From: Catonia carolina
Lineage: Eukaryota > Arthropoda > Insecta > Hemiptera > Achilidae
Reading direction: 5' to 3'
Assembly: GCA_035578175.1 (NCBI GenBank)
Contig: JAQMRL010000003.1
Coordinates: 102,598,969-102,662,968, forward strand
DNA length: 64,000 nt
In this document: in pieces, positions 10,787 to 22,861 of the stretch
How the letters are laid out: each line of letters opens with the position of its first letter
Numbering within the stretch: position 1 is the first letter of the stretch
Translations under genes and position numbers: made by a program
Notes under the pieces: model-generated
Seen by the model: only the letters and a program-made list of their open reading frames with translations
Databases searched by the model: none
What the model was told of the DNA's origin: nothing

Positions 10787-11587
10787 GTACTTCATTTTCG
10801 AAATATTTTTTTAGTACCCTTCAATAATAATTATGAAAATGGCATAGAAAATATTAGGAGAAATTACGAAAATATTGTTTTTGACTAATATACTAAATAT
10901 ATGTACGGAATTATTTTAAGCGACTTTATCTAATTATAGTCTTCGTATACAACGGAATACCGAAGCTGTTGTTAATAAATATCTTACGGTCAGTACGTTA
11001 CCAGGTAATTGCATATTATCTTTTATAGGTCAGAGCAATCTTTTGTCCTGTTGGGTGAAACAGTTCATTAGGTGGTTATTGTAGTTGTACGTATAAACGT
11101 TTATGATATCTTAAAATGATCTGAAAATTGTTGGTAAGTTCACAAAAAAGTAATCATCTTGAAAATGGTTTGTCTGGTATGTAACCTTTTATATTTTACC
11201 GTCCAAAAATATTAACTATATTCTGTTAGAGATAGTAATCCTTGTTATTCGATGCGTAGCTCCATAGTTAGTGAATACAGGTGATGATTTTGGTATTGAC
11301 TTCGTGCGGTTTAGTTACAGTAATTAACAACCCAATTAGTAGGATTTCGGTGTTTACGAGTTAATAAGTAACATGAGATATTGTTATTTTAGTTAGACCT
11401 CTTCTGCAGTTCTCCTAAATATTTATTAATATGTAACATGTATGAATTCCCCTTTACGCTTGCTTTTCCTTGCTAGTTTCATGTCTATAAAAATAATAAT
11501 CTTTCTTTCCACACGATCATTTTGTAAAATTACCAAAGTATACAGGAATAAGAGAACATATAATTAGTTGATACATAAGAATATTTT
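10787..11587. other. anonymous AT-rich sequence
   Basis: I see nothing supportable here. Confidence 0.5.
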
Positions 11588-11790
11588 TACTCTGAAAGTA
11601 ATAAATTTCATTATACCCTACACCTTGTGGCTAATGAATATTGTGATTTGTAGGATGGAAATTAAGTTCAATTCTGAGATTTAAAAAAATTATAAACCCA
11701 AAGAGAAAAGCGATTGTAAACTTCCCTTTTTAATTTTTTTTTTAGTAAAATTTGGGGTTTTAAACAATTTTTTTTTAATTTGAGCTGAAC
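11588..11790 (+). repeat. R390 dispersed repeat, degraded partial copy
   Basis: It begins at the internal R390 block CTGAAAGTAATAAATTTCAT and retains CCTTGTGGCTAATGAA and a TAGTAAAA block, ending near the eroded 3' end. The first 160 bases of the family are missing. Confidence 0.6.
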
Positions 11791-11935
11791 GACAAAATCG
11801 ATTAATAATATTATGTGACTTGTAATTTAAACTATTATTTTATTATTTAGCTACGGTTTAAAATTTTAGACAAGTTTAAACGCACTGTAACCGCCACATA
11901 ATAAAGACAGAAGAACTACTCGTAGTTTCTTTTGC

Positions 11936-12008
11936 CGGTCGCATTGGCGCAGTTGGTAACGTGCTCGCCTCTCATCGTGCGGTCTTGGGTTTGAATCCTA
12001 TTCAGACA
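11936..12008 (+). other. tRNA-derived SINE head or tRNA pseudogene
   Basis: It contains an A box TGGCGCAGTTGG and a B box GGGTTTGAATCC at tRNA-like spacing, with a D arm that can pair (GCGC/GTGC). The acceptor ends do not pair, so it is unlikely to be an active tRNA. A short TATG-rich tract follows at 12018-12035. Confidence 0.5.
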
Positions 12009-12035
12009 GAGTTTGTGTATGTATGTATTATGTAT

Positions 12036-13841
12036 CTATGAGGCTTTCAAAAAAAATTATCTTGACCACTAGTGTTTAAATATTTGACCTTATTAAAAAA
12101 TGTATATAAAATCTCAAGTTAATGTGATTTAATAAATTTTACTTTCTAAAATTGATGTTCGTTTGTTGTTATAGCTGTAATTCCAAACAAATTTAATATG
12201 GTTGTACGAGTTATATGTTTCACGTTAAAAGGAATGAGATAAAGGATGTGATAAAGTTTTAAATGATGAGTTTTTTGGTGAGGGTTAACAAAAAGTTTTC
12301 TATGTAATACAACTAAGCACTTGTAACATGGTGGTAGAAATTATTAGTACGTAGTAGAAATATTGAAGTTATGAAGCATTTAGGGGTGGTTAAAACCATA
12401 GAAGGGGTTGTTGTGGGTATGGGCGGTTAAAACGACTAATATTGTTACAACTTATTGATGAGCAAGCGAAACAGAACCTTTCTGACTCATTTTCTCTCTC
12501 TCAAGCACATTCTTCTATCCCTTATCTTCTATATTCCTCTCACTTTCTCTTAGACTAGTCAGCTAATGTTGGTTGTGGTTACCTTTTACCCGTTTATTAC
12601 TAGTACCGGAATGCTGGCTTTGCTGACCGTTTCTTTATCGATTCGGAAGTACAACCAACGATCCGATAAGACATCAACTGCGATTATAAATAAACACCGT
12701 AACTAAATAGTTGGTTTATATGCATACATTTTATAATTGAACATTGACCAGTTAAATATTCTTCATATTCTGTATATATCTTCTTTCTTTTACGTTTTCT
12801 GAAACAATCAAATTTATGTGCACTAAAATCCATTTTTATTAAATTAGACGCACCGCACTAACTTTTCCGTACTCTTCCAGCAATCTACATTTTTATAATT
12901 TTTTTTTGCTCAGTATTTTTATACCCTCTATGGCGCAGATTTATTCAATATTTTGATACAGTATTATCTGTAACTGTTATAGTCACTTGAGTCACGAGTT
13001 TGCCCTTATTTGTAACAAGGGGTAAATGGGGAAAAGCATCAGTGCGCATGCGTGACTGCTTTAATTTCAGTACGACAAACATAACAACTTATGCTATACC
13101 CAGATATATGTACGGTATTTCGCGGAACCTTTTGTAGGTTACATGTACGAATATAACTGTTTGTTACCGTTAACAGAAATGTCGGTTTCTTGAAAACGTG
13201 GTCGAACTATTCACAGTGCTGAATGAAATCTAATATGCAATGTAATAAAATGTTGTGAAGTTGAAGTTATACAAAAATTCCTATCCGTGCCTGTTAACAA
13301 AAGCCATGAGCGAACGGCTAACTACTATGATGTTTCTCTTTCTACAATTCGAAATATGGTAAAAAAAATAGCTGGTAAAAAAAGGAAACGGTTAGGTAGA
13401 TTTGTGTAACTAGTGAGATTGATAGTTGAAACGTCGGTGACAGCGGTAGTAAAGAAGGCGATTCATTCGTAGACAATTTTGTTCCAATGGAATAAGGTAG
13501 CTGGTAATTACAGTAAATTAAACATTTCTAGTCATATAATTAAGTTATAGGCAATATTACAGGTCACATTTATTTCTTATAAGGTTTATGAAAAAAAACA
13601 TCTCGGAATAAACCACAGCTTACAAAATGTATGTAAAAACTGCACGGTAGTCAAATGTACGAGTAGTGTCTCACTGTTGTGGTTGGCAGCACTGTCAATT
13701 ATTCACTTCCCTTCCTTACAGCCCATCCATACACAAAAGGCAACATAGTGACTTCAGTATCTATAGGTGTTATGTGTTATACTAAGAACGAAAGATTTAG
13801 GCGGGTCGAGTTCTCGCTCGTGTATCCCTTCCACAACCTTC
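12036..13841. other. anonymous sequence
   Basis: No gene recognised. The 13679-13942 plus-strand ORF is an artefact reading into the hairpin MITE. Confidence 0.5.
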
Positions 13842-14042
13842 TACTGTCTGTCTATAACCTGATGGCTTCCCGCAGAGAGGAGCAAAATTGGCTCGCTACT
13901 AGCCTTCTCAATAGCATTTCATTATGTACAACTACTGTCTAGTACATTGAAATTGGTACATAATTAGTGTTATTGAGAAGGCTAGTAGCAGGCTGATGCT
14001 GCTCCTCTCTGCGGGAGGCTATCAAGTTATAGACAGACAGTA
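13842..14042. mobile_element. ~200-bp hairpin MITE, TA flanks
   Basis: The arm at about 13844-13928 (CTGTCTGTCTATAACCTGAT, then CCCGCAGAGAGGAGCA and CTACTAGCCTTCTCAATA) is repeated in inverse at about 13956-14040. The loop is about 25-30 nt, and TA lies directly outside both ends. There is no coding capacity. The size, full-length palindrome and TA flank fit a Tc1/mariner-type MITE. Two internal mismatch patches show it is not new. Confidence 0.8.
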
Positions 14043-15689
14043 CTTACTCATAGACTCCCCTTACCCTCTTTACAGGTTACAAGTACACTGTTTTTACGTG
14101 TTAGATTAAATTATTTATTCACTGTACTTATTCATTTACTGTATTTATTTACAGAAGTTTTATATATCATTAATATAAATATAGCTTACAAAATATAATT
14201 TACATCTTGTTTTAATTTTCGTACGAAATATAAACTTTATAGGTAATAAAACATACGTGCAGTGGTCTTATGGACTACTGTACAATCAAATACGATAAGC
14301 TAATTTTTAAACACGAAAATAGAAGTTTCAAATATTTTTTAAACGCATTCGTCGCAAATATAATAAATTATCACTTGATGTGTATTAGGTATTATAGGCG
14401 GAGTACATTTTTTGAGCGTAAAGCGTGAAATAAACTTTAAAATAAGGTAAATAAGTTTCAAGTAATATGAGTAATAGAGTATAGAGTATATATAATACTC
14501 TTGGTATGTAATAGAGTATATATGATTCCGACTATATCCTTTTAATTGTTTTATTTTTCTGGGTTAAATGCTGGTGTTAAATCTGTGTCCAGGTATCCAA
14601 CTAACAAAATGCTTAGCTTTTTGATGAAAAGATCTTTATTTATTGATTTTAACGTGTTCCCACCAGGTGATTGGGGTTGCCAAAGTTCTTCAGGATTTTA
14701 CTAATAACATCAAATTAGCGCATTTTTTTAGGATATAAATATTTTGATTTATAATATCAGTCGTGTACAACTGCGTATAAGAGCAAAAACATGACTCTTA
14801 ACTGTCAAGGGATAAATTTCCAATCCGAAACCGAAAATTTTGGTTTTAAAACTAAATTAATTCATGAGTAAAGGGCACTTATTACTTTCAGAGCGACTCT
14901 CTAGATGTTTTTTTTTCTAAATAAATGTGAAACAATGATGAGACACCATTCACATTTTGTGACTTCCATTACAATTGGATCAGATGACTTCGCGACAGAA
15001 AGACATTCTTTTTTTTTTGTATGTGGCAATAAAGAGATTTGATTTTTGATTAAAGTCCTAATTGTTTTAGTTTTTGTTTCATTGAATTATAATAAGTTTT
15101 TATTTTCAGTTAAAACAATTCAGTCTATAAACTTATGTTGTTCAGTATTGATTTTCCAGTTTATTTATTTTAGCAATTCTCTTAAAGCTTCTCTTTGTTA
15201 AATAACAATGGTGACAGTCGTACATCCTTGTTTTAACACTATTAGATTTCTTTAGTTCTTCTATACAATTCCCATCTCTCTTTTCTTGTACAAAACGTAA
15301 AATAAAAAAACCTTTGATCCTTTAATCTGCCATTAGGTCTTAAGTGTTCCGAACTTTATATTCCAGTTTACATTACCTACTATCAAAGCAATTATGTCAA
15401 TTCTCATTATCTCTAAAACTTTCGCAATAATGAAGACCCAATGAATTTACCTTCCGTATCTCTATAAAACATTTAAATGTAATTATCTGGGAAATTTCTT
15501 TGTAAGCTTTAGATTTAAGGTTTTTTTTAACTGATTGTGTGTTTGTAATTACTGTAGATTTATGATTTACAATGCAGTAAAATCTCGATTAACCAAAATA
15601 TGCGGACCAAAGATATTTCAGATTAACAAAATGTTTATATAATATGTAAATTATTTTACTAAACATTATTTTCCTTTGTTTGCACCACT
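14043..15689. other. anonymous AT-rich sequence, possible LINE 3' tail
   Basis: At 15026-15055 the string GGCAATAAAGAGATTTGATTT resembles the repetitive 3' end of CR1/Jockey-type retroposons on the plus strand. No coding trace lies upstream. At 15583 CAGTAAAATCTCGATTAACC resembles a Tc1/pogo-type terminus, but no partner end was found. Confidence 0.35.
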
Positions 15690-15805
15690 ACATATATGAT
15701 AATGAACTCCCTCGGAGAGACGAAAGATCTTGAATGAATATAATACTCTGAGGTGAGTTTTATATTTAATTTTGTTTTGTTTTGGCTGTTCATTATCATA
15801 TATGT
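15690..15805. repeat. 18-bp perfect inverted repeat
   Basis: ACATATATGATAATGAAC at 15690-15707 is the exact inverse of 15788-15805. The direct string TAATATGTAAATTAT flanks it on both sides (about 15639 and 15806). This may be the relic of a small MITE; no coding sequence is present. Confidence 0.7.
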
Positions 15806-17073
15806 AATATGTAAATTATGTTATTTTAGTAAAAGGTAATCCAAAATCATGAATCTTCAGCCCATTATTTTCCTTTTTTATAAGTAAAATTTAAAGATGT
15901 GATCAATTCATAAGGATATGATGTTTATTTACGTAAGTGACTACAATCATTTATTTTCTCGAAACTAAATCACTGAGTGCATTTAATAATTTTCTTCCAT
16001 GTTTTTTACGTTTAGTAGAAAATAGATTCTTTGTTCACTAAGTAACAAAAATTTTTTAAACCAAAAACGTGTTAGTTTTCGTTTTTAATTATGTATTATT
16101 TCGAAATATGAAACTTACTTTTTTTGAAAATTCATAGTTCTTAGTCATCCCCTGGTACAAGGTATTCATTTCGTTAACATGCAGCGATTTGACATGAGAG
16201 ACATTTATGAAAATTTAATATCATGTAAAAATTTTGTAAATTTGTTTTTAGTCGAATGTAGGCTCTTATTGAGTGTATTGTCTTCTTAAGTCTATTTGTT
16301 GAAAGGGCAAAAATAGTTTATTCGTTTTTGTTGGAAGATTAAAAGTTCCAGTAACTTTGATTTAAATATGTTTTGGCAATGTTGTAAAAATATGCTAAAA
16401 AGTTATAAGGTTAAACTATCAATTGCATCCATACTACTGGACGTGGAATTATTGTTATAATGCCCAAAATTAAAGAACCAAAATATTGCCGGACTTACGG
16501 TTATCCCCATTACTAGCCGCTAGTTGTAGCTACTCTCCACCCACTAAATCAGTCTCTTTGTGTCATAGAGGAAGTGCGAAACGAGGTGAAGCTTCGCCCC
16601 GCCTCTCGAAATAAGGAATTACCGGATTAGTGATAAAGTGTCTTGCACTAACTCAGTGCCACACTGCGCCGAACGGTAAACTGTGCCTTTTATTTACTTT
16701 TCTGTAAACAATAGTCATTTAGGCAATAATAACTTGTACGAATGGAGGTTCTATAAATAAGATTACAAAATTATGTTTTGATAAAGATAATGGTGGATGG
16801 AGTGATTCTGGAACAGGTCAGCCTCGTTTTTTATTTAGGATGTGATGTGCGTATGAAGAGGACAATGATGGACCGCAAAAAGTTCAAAGGTTTACTAGTA
16901 TTTGTGGTACAATACATAAAAATTTGAAGGTAAGGGCCTAAACTGGCACTTAAATGAAGTTCTATAAAACAGTGGCTGTCCCATCACTGATGTAGCAGTG
17001 AGGCCTAGGTAAGGAAGAAGAAATATGAAAATTCCATTTAGTCGGCAGAGATACGTTTTTTGAGATGCTTTAA
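15806..17073. other. anonymous sequence with a GC-richer patch
   Basis: About 16480-16690 is less AT-rich than its surroundings and contains GAAACGAGGTGAAGCT, whose exact inverse lies at about 17921-17937. No gene signature was recognised. The 16895-17215 minus-strand ORF crosses the piggyBac MITE end and is not credible. Confidence 0.4.
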
Positions 17074-17587
17074 CCCTTTCAGTACCAAAGTCCGAAAAAC
17101 AGGACGTCAATATATTTAACTTAGGCCTAATTGAAAAATCCGGGTTACGGGACGTCCGTAAGTTATGCGTAAAGTGCCAACGTCCGGTTAACCAAACAAA
17201 AAAACTTTTAAACAAAAATTAATGGAATGTATTTTTAAACTGCCTCCATGGCGTAGTGACTTTCTCGACTAGGATCTGGAAGTTTTAACACATTAAAATT
17301 ACCGTTAAGGTACCAAAACCCATAGTAGTTGCTAATGACCAAAACAGAACCTAACAAAAAAATTAAATTAAATTAAATTATTGATGCAACTTTAAATAAA
17401 CTAAAAAAAAACTATTTTGAAATTTTTAGTGTTAGAACGATTTATTTTTCTGTCAACATAATAAAAATTAATTTTAAACACTAAATTTTATTTTTCTGTA
17501 ACGTTGAAATTTTGGTTGGCAATGGCTGGCTCACGCCTGCAAGTTGTCGAAATAAAGGCTGGCAATATTATTTCAGCACTAAAAGGG
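17074..17587. mobile_element. piggyBac-type MITE (TTAA target site)
   Basis: TTAA is present immediately outside both ends (17070-17073 and 17588-17591). The left end CCCTTTCAGTAC and the inverse of the right end CCCTTTTAGTGC match at 10 of 12 positions. A TTAA duplication with termini beginning CCC is diagnostic of the piggyBac superfamily. The 514-bp interior has no ORF, so it is non-autonomous. GACGTC-type short repeats lie inside the left end. Confidence 0.8.
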
Positions 17588-17689
17588 TTAATGCCTTTAG
17601 TGGACTGGATCGGTTCAAAAATAAGGATATACGGTTAGAGTTACAGGTGTGTTCTCTTAAGGAGACAGTTATAGAGTAGGTACCGCCGG

Positions 17690-17825
17690 AAATGGATCGA
17701 TCATCTTGAATAAATGTCTCCATACAGGATTTATAAATTAATCAGAAGAAGTTACAGGCTGATTGGACGGGGCGACCGGAGACTAGGTGGATACCGGAAC
17801 AGGCCCTTGGACCTAATCATTGATA
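17690..17825 (+). pseudogene. LINE 3' end, family L1a of this window
   Basis: The translation YRRKWIDHLE, a stop, then MSPYRIYKLIRRSYRLIGRG continues to a GYRNRPLDLII end. It matches the minus-strand fragment at 54850-55200 (MSPHRIPRLVRSYRLIEQRD), so both belong to one LINE family. It is followed by a short AAG-rich run. Only the last ~45 codons survive. Confidence 0.65.
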
Positions 17826-19694
17826 AGTTAAGAAGAAGATGTTTTTGACAGTAGTAACGTATCCACTCCCTTCCAGCAACTGACTGCAGTTCCTACTCAA
17901 CGTTACCTCGCTTCCCTTGCGAGCTTCACCTCGTTTCAACTGGAACTTGTCTTTAAAAAACGACATCGTTGACATATAAGAAGTTAATGGATACGAAATT
18001 ATAATGGTGAATAAGAACGACATTTCAATTGTTACGAGCTGTTAATCATGAATTCAGTATTGCCAGTTGACATAAGAGATATGAAATTTACGTATCTCTA
18101 CTTTTATCTTCTTAATTTTACGGTTGCGTCCTTTTTGAAACAACCGTTAGTAAACAATATTTTAAAATTAAATTTTTAAGTTTCTGTTAATATCTTTAAA
18201 CCTTTAATGTTTATTCAAGATACTTTCCGTGACGTATATAACAAATTATGTTAAATCTTTATTGTAACAATTGTATACACGAATTATTCTAACATTCCTA
18301 AGAAAGGAAGTGCTCCAATTTATTAAGGAAATGGTATTACGTCTTAAATGTTACCGTTGGGAACCTGCAATCGAGCTGGCTTGAAAGCAAAGCAAATATT
18401 GCAACGCTGAATCTACAGTAGAGAGGTTATGTTGTCAAGCAATATTCTGTCTAACTAGTCTAGCAGTTGTTACTTGTTCAGTATTACTTTTAGCGACTGT
18501 ACCAACGAACTGCACTGCAAACTTTCAGTTAAGTTACTACAAGTTCACTATACTTGTAGTATCTTGTAAGCAGTACAGGAATAAGTTAAGTTTTGAAGCA
18601 TGCAAGCACTTTATAGCACTGTTCAACAGTTCTATATATACTACTTGAAACAAAAATCACTGCTCGAAAATTTTCTCTCATCCTTTACAGTAAAGGAAAA
18701 TAACGAATAAATTTATGAATTACTTCCTTATTCATTTCATTTACAGTGTATGAACTTCTTTTGTTTTTTAAATTATTTACTTAAAAAAACTTGGCTTTGT
18801 TATTTCACTTCCAGTATTCATTATTGGAACATAATATTCTTGAAACACTTCAATCGAATTCTTTATTGTAGTTTGAAATAAACATACAACTTTTCGCCTT
18901 TGAATTTCAGGAAGTATCGTAGTTACAAAATAATTAGATATTTTGATAGCTGTATTATGTATTAAGTTACTTTTTTATATTTTGTATTCAAAAATAATGT
19001 TTTGGATTTAATATCTGTGTTTACAAATAAATAATTTAATTCAATCGGATCTTTTATTTACTTCAAGTTACTAATGTACTAAAAGTTTACAATAACCTTT
19101 TTTGCTGCTTCAATTTTTATTCTTTTCCTATTATTTGACGACCCATTTGGTGTGTTCATCACGAAACACAAACGTTTTATGTTTTTGGTTTTTTTCAATA
19201 ATTTATCTTGCAACTGTATAAAAACAACCTGCTAACGTTTTTACAACTGAATTTTGAAACCAAATTAACAACCTAACCGCTGTAATGGCTTAAAGAAGAA
19301 CACACCCGATGGTAGACTCTCCAGATAATGATAATTGTGTTTAATTTTAATTTATATTTTTGTACACGTAATTTATGTTAGAGTTTCGTTAAAGTATCAT
19401 GTCTCTATTCCATCGGCGTTTCAGTCTTCTTTATACGATTCCTGGTAGGTTTGCAGAATTCATGTTCCATATTAAGGGATTATTATGATTTTGAAGTTTG
19501 TCTCTGAACCTACGGTACAATTTTAGATAGGCTATACAAAAATTTAAATTAATATTGTTACCATTTTTTTTTTTCAGAAGATGCTATGTATTCAGTAACT
19601 TGAACATAACAAGTTCTACAAGTATTATAAATGTAACTGAAGTAAGAAAAGCATCTTTTGAAAGGGTTTTAGTAAAATTATTTTCAATTTTTGT
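17826..19694. other. anonymous AT-rich sequence
   Basis: No gene recognised. A short T run lies at 19565-19574. Confidence 0.5.
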
Positions 19695-20012
19695 ACCCAC
19701 CGATTGGGTCTAGGGGTAAAGTTGTCGCCGCTAGTCAGCTGTTAAACAGCTGATTTTCGGAGACGAAGGTTCCTGGTTCAAATCTATTAGATGTAAGTTA
19801 GTTACTTTTATACGGATACTAGACAGTGGTTACCGGTGTATTTTGATGGTTGGGGTTTAATTAACCAAATTCTCTCAGGAATGGTCGACCTGAGTCTGTA
19901 CAAGACTACACCTCATTTACACGTCATACACATCATCCTCATCTCATTGGGTCATGGGGTTGCTTATTATTCTAAATTGAACAGATTGCAACGTACATAT
20001 ATTAGGAATGAA
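19695..20012 (+). repeat. tRNA-headed SINE, copy 1
   Basis: The head ACCCACCGATTGGGTCTAGG has A-box-like TCTAGGGGTAAAG and B-box GGTTCAAATC, followed by a shared body. Body blocks include GACAGTGGTTACCGGTGTA, GTACAAGACTACACCTCA, CATCCTCATCTCATTGGGTC and GATTGCAACGTAC. Five copies occur in the window. Pol III boxes and a non-tRNA body define a SINE. The 19836-20081 open frame lies within it and is not a gene. Confidence 0.85.
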
Positions 20013-20654
20013 ATACATTTTTGTATTCTGTGTACTCTGGTGATGGTTAATATACCGAAATATTTAAGTATTGGTAAGTAGAATAGTTAGTCAATGGAAA
20101 AGTAAAGGAGCCAGAAAAGGTTAATGAAAACTTATGGTATTACAGTTGAGTACCTGTTTTTGTATTTTTTTAATTAATAAAAAAATGCTCTTGGTTTTTC
20201 GTAAGAGGTTATAAAATTTGCCCTGCGGCCCCGAAATTTAGAGAATTTAATTTATGCATAATTTTGTAAATATTACCAGACCTTTCTTTGATTCCAATAA
20301 ATTTCAAACATTGTTTTACCGGGAATTAATAAATTTGCGATTCATTCCTACCAAAAATAAATAAATTTATGTTGAAATTAAATTCTACATCATCGAATAC
20401 ATATAAACTGAACCCATTTTGATAAAACAGAACAAAATTCTTTCTTAAAATTTACTTTACTGTTTTGCATCAGTTGTGGTTTTAATAGATATAATCCATA
20501 GAATGTTATTAGTTGTTAATGCTCTCTAGGCAGATTTAACGTACGATTTTGTGCGTGTCCTGCAGTCGCCAAAACCATCAATCATCAAACGCATTCTAAC
20601 GCGCTTATAGATATTCCTTTTCAATAATTATTACAGAATGTTATTTTAGTTTAG
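20013..20654. other. anonymous AT-rich sequence
   Basis: I see nothing supportable. Confidence 0.5.
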
Positions 20655-21702
20655 GTCATCAACCACAAGGCAGGTGTGAACCTCTAGAGGCTTTACTAAG
20701 TAAAACGAGGAGTGAGGCGGTTTACCTTGCCTTTCTCACTGTGTGGAAAAATATTATGCTTGTTAGCATGCCAGGCCCTCAGAAAAGCGCATATTTTCCA
20801 CTCTGCAAATGACACCTTTACTTCATTCATCACAGGGTCTGGTGTAATGAGACAAATTTAATGCACATCTGGGGTTGTTTATATTTGAGTCTATTGAAAT
20901 AAATATAAATAATTCCAGCTGATTAAGATAAAATATTTAAAAATTATTTAATTCTCATAAACAAAATATGGTTACTAGGCAACTAAGAAGAAGAAATATT
21001 ATTGTAAATTATTTTAATGGGGCGTAAAACCTCAAGATAACATGTTTTTTTTTATTAAACGTCCCATTCAGTTATTTATTTATTCATAATTATTTATAAA
21101 AATATATATTAGAAGAGGAGTTGTGTGCTTATTATATTGAGTATATGAAAAAATGATAAATGTACAAAGATTAGTTGAATTTTGTTTATGAATAGTAACT
21201 TATTTTTATTGATGAATTAACGATTATTAAGTTGTTTTATATTTGATTATAAATATACATAAAAAGAAAGATTTACGTAACAAATAAACTATTTAATGTG
21301 AATAATTGTTTATTGAATGAAATAGGGGACAAGGTAAAATGGAAAAATAATAAAATCAAACTTGAAAGCTGATACAACACCAATAATGAATACAATATTA
21401 ATTTAAATCGTTTTATAACAAATTTGGCTAATCCCTCGTGGGAAATTTAATTATTTATTACAAATTTGGCATACCCTTGTGGGGAATAATAATAGTCTTT
21501 CTTCACTGGCTGTATAAGGAAACTCATTATTCTCAGAGGAGATAACTCTGTCTAGTTCCTTTTACACCTCTCCCTCTTCTGTTCTTAAATTTTCAGTCAT
21601 GTAATTGGCTGACCATGTGATAAGAAACAGAAGTAGTTTTTGTAGCTTTGGAACTAGCAGATCGAGTGCAAATAATTTAACACCCCACCTGTCTCTTATG
21701 GG
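20655..21702 (-). repeat. R390 dispersed repeat split by a solo LTR
   Basis: Segments 20655-20842 and 21506-21702 together form one R390 copy on the minus strand. Removing 20843-21505 and one CTGG restores the GGGTCTGGCTGTATAA block seen intact in the copies near 6.2 kb and 61.2 kb. Confidence 0.85.
20843..21505. mobile_element. 663-bp solo LTR candidate, CTGG target duplication
   Basis: The insert starts TGTAATGAGAC and ends TCTTTCTTCA, giving the TG...CA dinucleotides of retroviral-type LTRs. It is flanked by a perfect 4-bp duplication CTGG (20839-20842 and 21506-21509). No ORF, primer-binding site or polypurine tract is inside. A 28-bp degenerate direct repeat (ACAAATTTGGC...GTGGGRAAT) lies at 21418-21487. 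Four-base duplication suits a Gypsy-type element. The orientation is unknown. Confidence 0.65.
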
Positions 21703-22828
21703 CAAAATTTACAGTATGTACAATATTATATGCGATGATTTGACTCTTGGTAGAATTAAAGATAATAGCTGTAGCATAATGCATTCGCAATCTAGTATTT
21801 TCTTATTAAATAAAGGATCTAATTGATTGTTTCTTTAGGATTGTTAAATAATAATTTTGTATTATAATAAATTGTAAACAAATATAATTATAAAAAGAAG
21901 AAAAATACTCGTGTTATTGAATCAAAAGAGGTAGGTAATACTGTACTAACAGGCAAAACCATGACGACCTTTCCGTCACGTTGAGCGTGTCGTGTGGTTT
22001 TGTTTATTATGTTTCGCTTCATGCTGCAAAACTGGTTCAGAATTCACTCGCTTGTTTGCTGGGATAAAAATATTTGCTCTACCTACCTTTATAAATATAT
22101 CTTATTTAAGGTAGGCTTTATTCATCCTATTTTGTTTTGTTTGCATGTTTTATTTCCGTCTTTATTCTTCTTATAAGTACAATAAAAATTTCATTAAACA
22201 ATATTTACTAAAGTCAGTCAATTATCTGAACTAAAATACCAATTTCACTTAAATCTGAAAGTGTAAGAATTTGCCTTGACTGATTTAGCTGCATAGAATA
22301 CACACAACTAACTGTTTTGTTAATTGAAAAAAAATTTAACAGAAACTGTAATTTGGCTGAAGGGGAGTTTCCATTGAAATTTTAAAAAGGTGTTTCTTTT
22401 ATGGCTACAATTATAATTTAAAGTATTTCTAATATTTCTTTCACGAACTCGAAAATTGTCTTCATGAAACTTTGTTAGTTTCCAACATAACTAGTTGGCT
22501 GTAGATCAGATTTCTAGTCGTTGTTTTAAATTTTTAACAAGTATTTTATGTTGGCAATACAATATTTGCTGTACATTTTTTATCGTTGAACTGATATAGG
22601 TACAGTATGACCAAACTGAATTGGCGCATCAACTCGAATAGTTATATAAGTACAAAACTGTATAAAAAGTTATAAGATACATTAGAAACTGAATCATTTT
22701 TACCAAGTTTAGAAATTTTTAACACTATTCTCTGAAATTATGTTTTTCTTAACTTCAAGTAGGCTTTTTTCTCACCTTCTTTTTAAGATACAGATACAAT
22801 GAATGACGTTTTGGTAAATAGATGAAAT
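21703..22828. other. anonymous AT-rich sequence
   Basis: No gene recognised. Confidence 0.5.
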
Positions 22829-22861
22829 AATGGTAAGAGTAGTAGGCTTACTCTTACCATT
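22829..22861. repeat. 13-bp-stem hairpin
   Basis: AATGGTAAGAGTA and TACTCTTACCATT are exact inverses around a 7-nt loop. There is no poly-T tail or other signal to suggest an RNA gene. Confidence 0.75.

Noticed and set aside
11936..12008. Functional tRNA gene
   Set aside because: Same reasons: good boxes, no acceptor pairing.
15583..15640. pogo/Tc1-like terminus CAGTAAAATCTCGATTAACC
   Set aside because: No inverse partner found nearby and no coding trace, so kept only as a remark.
19836..20081. 81-aa ORF
   Set aside because: Translation of the SINE body; a similar reading at 59682-59864 is also within a SINE.
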